Shown: positions 60,279 through 64,000 of the stretch, piece by piece
How positions within the stretch are numbered: the stretch's first letter is position 1
Layout of the letters: each line of letters starts with the position of its first letter
Origin: Naematelia aurantialba
Lineage: Eukaryota; Basidiomycota; Tremellomycetes; Tremellales; Naemateliaceae
Reading direction: 5' to 3'
Assembly: GCA_021527695.1 (NCBI GenBank)
Contig: JAKFAO010000001.1
Coordinates: 1,054,001 to 1,118,000, forward strand
Length of the DNA: 64,000 bases
Made by a program: the position numbers and the translations under genes
Notes under the pieces: generated by a model
What the model was told of the DNA's origin: nothing
The model's database searches: none
The model's input: only the letters and a program-made list of their open reading frames with translations

Positions 60279-62286
60279 TCAGCTTGTCTTGGTCTTCATC
60301 GATGCTCGGAGGCCACGGAAGCGCTCTCGCTCAGCCATCCAGCTGCAAGTTTATCAGCTCGGTCTGCTGTGCGGCTGTAAAGTAGGCAGCGATGGAAGAA
60401 CAGGCCGAGGTGATGTAGTCTGCGGTGAAGTCAAAACACTCACATGAGCCCCAAAACACCGATACCCAGTACCCCTCCTGAACCCACGAGCTCAACCCAT
60501 CCTCGCCAGCTGCGTGACCACCGCTGGGTGAGGTACAGCTGTCGAAGCAGAGCTCCGCTAGACACGATAGCTGTGGTCACGCGGGTGGAAGGGGCGATCT
60601 TGGCAAACGACAGCTCGTGGGTCCCGAGAACACGCCGGGCATGTCGATACGCATAGACGATGCGGACTGCCATCCCGATACAGCTGCTGAGCACGAGGTA
60701 TTGCTCTGTCGACCAAGCTGAGATGCGGTGGGGGACGGACGTAAACACCCAAAGACTGCCCGCCAAAGCCGCCGAGCCTGCCATCATCCACCTTGCCTGG
60801 GCGGAAACTTGCGCAGGCGTCGCACTGGCCGTGTGGAATGCCTCGAGAATCCCATTCAGGCTCATCAGCGGCACGTACATTTTGAGGTAGGTATCGAGGA
60901 TCTGCGGGGCCGATGTGGCGAGGTAGGCGCGTGGGAGGAGCAGGGGGAGGATGGCCGGTAACAGGTGCGGTATGAAGGCGGGGAGGATGGCGAGAAGGTG
61001 GGCGGACATGCGGATCGTGAATGCGAGCAGTTGGGGAGTGGACGGGGCGGATAGGGAGGCGGAAAAGTGCAGGAGGAGGGTCTCTTCCAAAGGCTGGAAG
61101 ACTATCCGAGCGATCAGGGAGCCTGAGCGATGGTATCAGCCGTGTGCTGCCGACGTTGGTCGCATTGAAGCCGAGTCGCTGCTATGGTCGTGCTTCCGTA
61201 CAAGGTGCGGGTGCGTGCGATCTCGGTCTGCGTCGGTGACTGGGTGTGAAGGAAGGGTGTGCAGCAGGGAGAGACATACCGTAGTTCATGGCCACTGCAT
61301 AGCCGCCTTGATCAGACAGGGGACTGATGTACCCGACGGCGATGCGGTCCGCCTCTGTGAGGACGTGCTTGATCAAGCTCTGTCGGGTATTGGCAACAGC
61401 CAACGACATGGCCACAGGATCGAACCGCCTCTGCCTACACCCGACCGTCAGCATCGCCTTCCTCTCAGCTTCGAGCTTCCTGCAGCTCGGGATATACGTA
61501 CCCGTTAGGCGTGTCCATCCAGAGCAGCGATCGTACTCCCCCATATCCCCAGTACTCCCAGGTATACCTCGCAGCCAGCCAGGTCGCGCCTGCAAATTGG
61601 CCCATTGCGAAGCCGAGTAACGCCCTGTCATGCCCTCTGCGTCGGGACATGACCATGCTCGTAACCGTGACTATAGCTTTCACGATGGCCATGCCGCCTT
61701 CCGCTTGGACTCGTGTCTGTAGTTTGGGTGGAGACGACCGAAGACTCCGTATGTAGTATGGCTCGATTGACAGCTCCAGCAGCGCGGAGGCGACGTACAG
61801 CGTGAGAGAGGGGTAGAAGTCTTTCTGGCCCCTGGTAGAAGCTGGCGCAGTGTAGAGGTATACGCTGGTTATGGCGCAAGCAACGAGGATCCCCAGTCGC
61901 ACGGGGACCATAGCCAGTCGGTGAACCTCTGCATCACCATCTCCTGCATCTCCACCTCCTTGTCCTTGACCTTGTCCCTTTCCCTCATCCCTCCCATCTC
62001 CCTCGCCCTGCCCAGGTTCGTCTGCCTTGGTGGAGCTGCTCTGCTGGATCTGCTGGGCGGCACGCTGAGGCCGCCGAAGCAGGGCGTTCCGGATCCCTTC
62101 TCGCGAGAGAAAGAGGATGCTAGAGCAGACGAGGTCGAACTGGATCGCAGCGGTGCCGAATACGGCCGGCGAGGCGAGGCGCACCAGCGACTGGTTCAGT
62201 GCGAATGTGAGGATGCGCGTCAGGAGCTGCAGGAGGATGAGCGTCCGGCCAGTGACGAGGGCGGAGGTGAGAGCGTCGGCGGACAT
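60279..62286 (-). CDS. RFT1: Oligosaccharide translocation protein RFT1
   Basis: An ER polytopic membrane protein required to present the Man5GlcNAc2-dolichol intermediate in the lumen. Seen: an N-terminal TM region (RTLILLQLLTRILTFALNQS), LASPAVFGTAAIQFDLVCSS, a Gly/Gln/Asp-rich loop (EGDGRDEGKGQGQGQGG), then the hallmark SLIKHVLTEADRIAVGYISP, DQGGYAVAMNYG and SLIARIVFQPLEETLLLHFS, and several further TMs. Introns: after DTPNG (donor GTACGT) and after NYG. At the 3' end the stop at 60440 (GLM) overlaps donor GTGAGT. If that intron is removed, an acceptor CTTGCAG near 60347 gives a tail WMAERERFRGLRASMKTKTS with stop at 60279, which looks more like other RFT1 C-termini. I favour the longer version. 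Confidence 0.87.
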
Positions 62287-62617
62287 GACGCTTCACGCCT
62301 GTTCACCTTTACGCTTCACGCCTTTACGCAGCAGCGGTGGATGCAAGGCTGGCCCACGCTGCAGTCTACCGCATCTCAACGAGGACCTCGAGCTCTTGTT
62401 CGTCGATAGTCTACGAGCTGTAAGCTGCAGCTGGTGACACGTCTGAACTTTGTGACACGTCGGCCAGAGAGTTGTCATGTCGCCACCCACACTTTCTGTC
62501 GTCGCCGCCTATTGTTATTGTTGTTGTTCTATAGTCACCACACACTGCATAGACTGTCGCTGGACAGGTGCCCTGCCATCCCTCAGCGTCGCTGTTATCC
62601 GACCCCGAGTCGTAACG
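62287..62617. promoter_or_regulatory. Divergent region, RFT1 and bestrophin-like gene
   Basis: 331 bp separate two start codons facing apart. It has a short TTATTGTTGTTGTTC run. It probably serves both genes. Confidence 0.55.
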
Positions 62618-64000
62618 ATGCCACAGCGCGGCCGACGCGCACCTAGACGCGCTCCTGCCCAGCCTGGTCCCTTGTCCACTCGGCTTGCGCTGGTCACATA
62701 TGCCTTGTGAGTGTCTCATTCCCGAGCGAGCTTCCATCGCCTGGATCTGCATTCTCTGTACAGAATTCTGCGACAAGCCCTTTGCGTTCATGTTTGGCGC
62801 TCGATGCTTGGCGCTTTGATGCCTTGAACTTCTGTGAACTCGTCGAGGTCGCAGACTGACGAGCTCGGTCTAGGTCACGCCTTCCACCTCGCCAGCTCCC
62901 TGCCTTGGCCAGCTACGCCTATGTCATCTCCACAGCCGCCGAGAGAGGCTGGATCGACCGTGCGGCGTGGGGAAAAGCTGGCGGCAGCGTCGTAGCCGTG
63001 CTCAGCATGGGTGAGTCCTCGAGACTGAGTCACTATCGTGTCTATCCTGAAGACTTTGTGTCTTGACGTCCAGACCGGATTCATCATGTCTATAACGAAT
63101 ACTATCTTACTAGTGTTTGGAAGGAATAGCATGTTGCCGATCCGTAACGAGGCGCTGATAGCAGCCTAGTGACCGGATTACTCCTCAGTTACCGCTTCTC
63201 GTCGGCGATATCAAAGTGGGACGAAGGGAAGATGGTGTGGGTCGAAGTGCGCACTGGAATCCGGGACGGAATCCGTATGGTATGTCGCCTCTTCAGGCCT
63301 CCCCTGCTCGCAATCCTGACAGATATCTAACGCGCTGCAGCTATCCATCCCACCTGCACAAAGGTCGTCGCCGTCTCCATCCAGTCCGTCTTCGACGGTC
63401 GATCTGGGAGACGAGGATACAGGGACGTCAAGCGACTCGACGCCCGCGAACGGCAAGGGCAAGGGGAAGAGCGTGGGCAAGGGCAAGGGCAAGGGCAAGG
63501 GGAAGAGCGTGGGCGTGGGCGATGGGGAGCGTGACTCGGTCAGCGAGCGTATAGACGAGCTCTCTGGGTTGTTGGTGGGCTTTGCCATCGCTCTCCAGTG
63601 AGCCTGGGAACGCCGAATCGTGGGCACGGAAATGCTGACAGTACCGAGACATCATTTGCATGGGACGCGTGCGCTTCCGCAGGCTCCGCTGTCGGATCTT
63701 CTCCCGCCGCCGTTCCTGTCGTCGCTCAAGCGCACAGAAGCGCGCGTCCGTTTCGCCGACACGCACGCCGGGCCGTCGTCAGACTCGTCCGATCCCAGTG
63801 GCTCCAGCAGCGTCGACTCGTCGCAGCTGGCGCAGTCGCCCTCATCCTCGTCCAACGCGCGGCCAGGTGTCCGCCGGCGGAGTACAGGCCCGGCGACGAC
63901 GGACGAGCGGGACCAGCCGAGCTCGGCGGACGAGTGGGAGCTGTCGACTCTGCGCGACAGAGCCGAGGAGGCGGTGGCCATGCTGGCCGATGCGGTGTCC
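62618..64000 (+). CDS. Bestrophin-like/UPF0187 anion channel, partial at right edge
   Basis: The gene continues beyond the window. Seen: MPQRGRRAPRRAPAQPGPLS and the first TM (LALVTYAF then YAYVIST), a second exon AERGWIDRAAWGKAGGSVVA, then the family pattern LLLSYRFSSAISKWDEGKMV, VEVRTGIRDGIRM, which resembles the FR.....RWWEGR motif of UPF0187/bestrophin channels. A Lys/Gly-rich insertion (NGKGKGKSVGKGKGKGKGK) follows, then GLLVGFAIALQHHLHGTRAL. Introns: near 62706, 63009-63169 and 63281-63340, all with GTGAGT- or GTATGT-type donors. The final stretch is Ser/Asp-rich and open to position 64000. The predicted role is a chloride or anion channel; the low-complexity insert makes comparison harder. 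Start by first ATG in good phase. Confidence 0.72.

Overview
The window is nuclear DNA of a basidiomycete fungus. The evidence is dense intron-containing genes, mostly GT-AG introns of about 45-80 nt, compact spacing, long Ser/Pro-rich regulatory proteins, and a core of eukaryotic housekeeping genes. A tremellomycete-like yeast or dimorphic fungus is my best guess, but that is inference. I saw no transposon, CRISPR array, rRNA or convincing tRNA, and nothing bacterial. Exon joints were worked out by eye from splice sites and reading frame. Coordinates of multi-exon genes are start-to-stop spans and include introns.

Layout, left to right: RNA14 (mRNA 3'-end cleavage, -), MFS monocarboxylate-type transporter (+), RPB11 (RNA polymerase II subunit, -), a low-complexity single-exon protein (+), DPM1 (dolichol-phosphate mannose synthase, -), a PHD-like plus chromodomain protein (+), GIN4/NIM1-type septin/cell-cycle kinase (-), a PH-domain protein (+), a small ankyrin protein (-), TRAPPC11 (+), a SUR7/PalI four-TM protein (-), a coiled-coil Gln/Pro-rich protein (+), a Ser/Pro-rich orphan (+), MID1 calcium-channel subunit (-), an alpha/beta hydrolase (+), OCT1 mitochondrial intermediate peptidase (+), RPP1 (RNase P/MRP p30, -), GPN2 GTPase (-) joined in frame to a 1097-residue low-complexity protein (-), RFT1 (-), and a partial bestrophin-like channel (+) running off the right edge.

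The genes do not form a pathway cluster. They are dispersed housekeeping genes, though several share themes. DPM1 and RFT1 both serve the dolichol/N-glycan route. RNA14, RPB11 and GPN2 all concern RNA polymerase II output (GPN GTPases assist polymerase II biogenesis). GIN4, MID1, SUR7-like and PH proteins act at the cell cortex or plasma membrane. Head-to-head pairs sharing short intergenic regions are common.

The most unusual points are: (1) the open reading frame linking a large low-complexity protein to GPN2 with no stop; (2) a degenerate PHD finger whose fourth Cys lies on an apparent 11-nt micro-exon, followed by a chromodomain with a repeat-containing insertion; (3) 6-nt-period repeats inside introns, including a perfect 263-bp (CATCAC)n tract inside the last intron of RNA14; (4) two genes (RFT1, GIN4) whose apparent stop codon sits inside a consensus splice donor.
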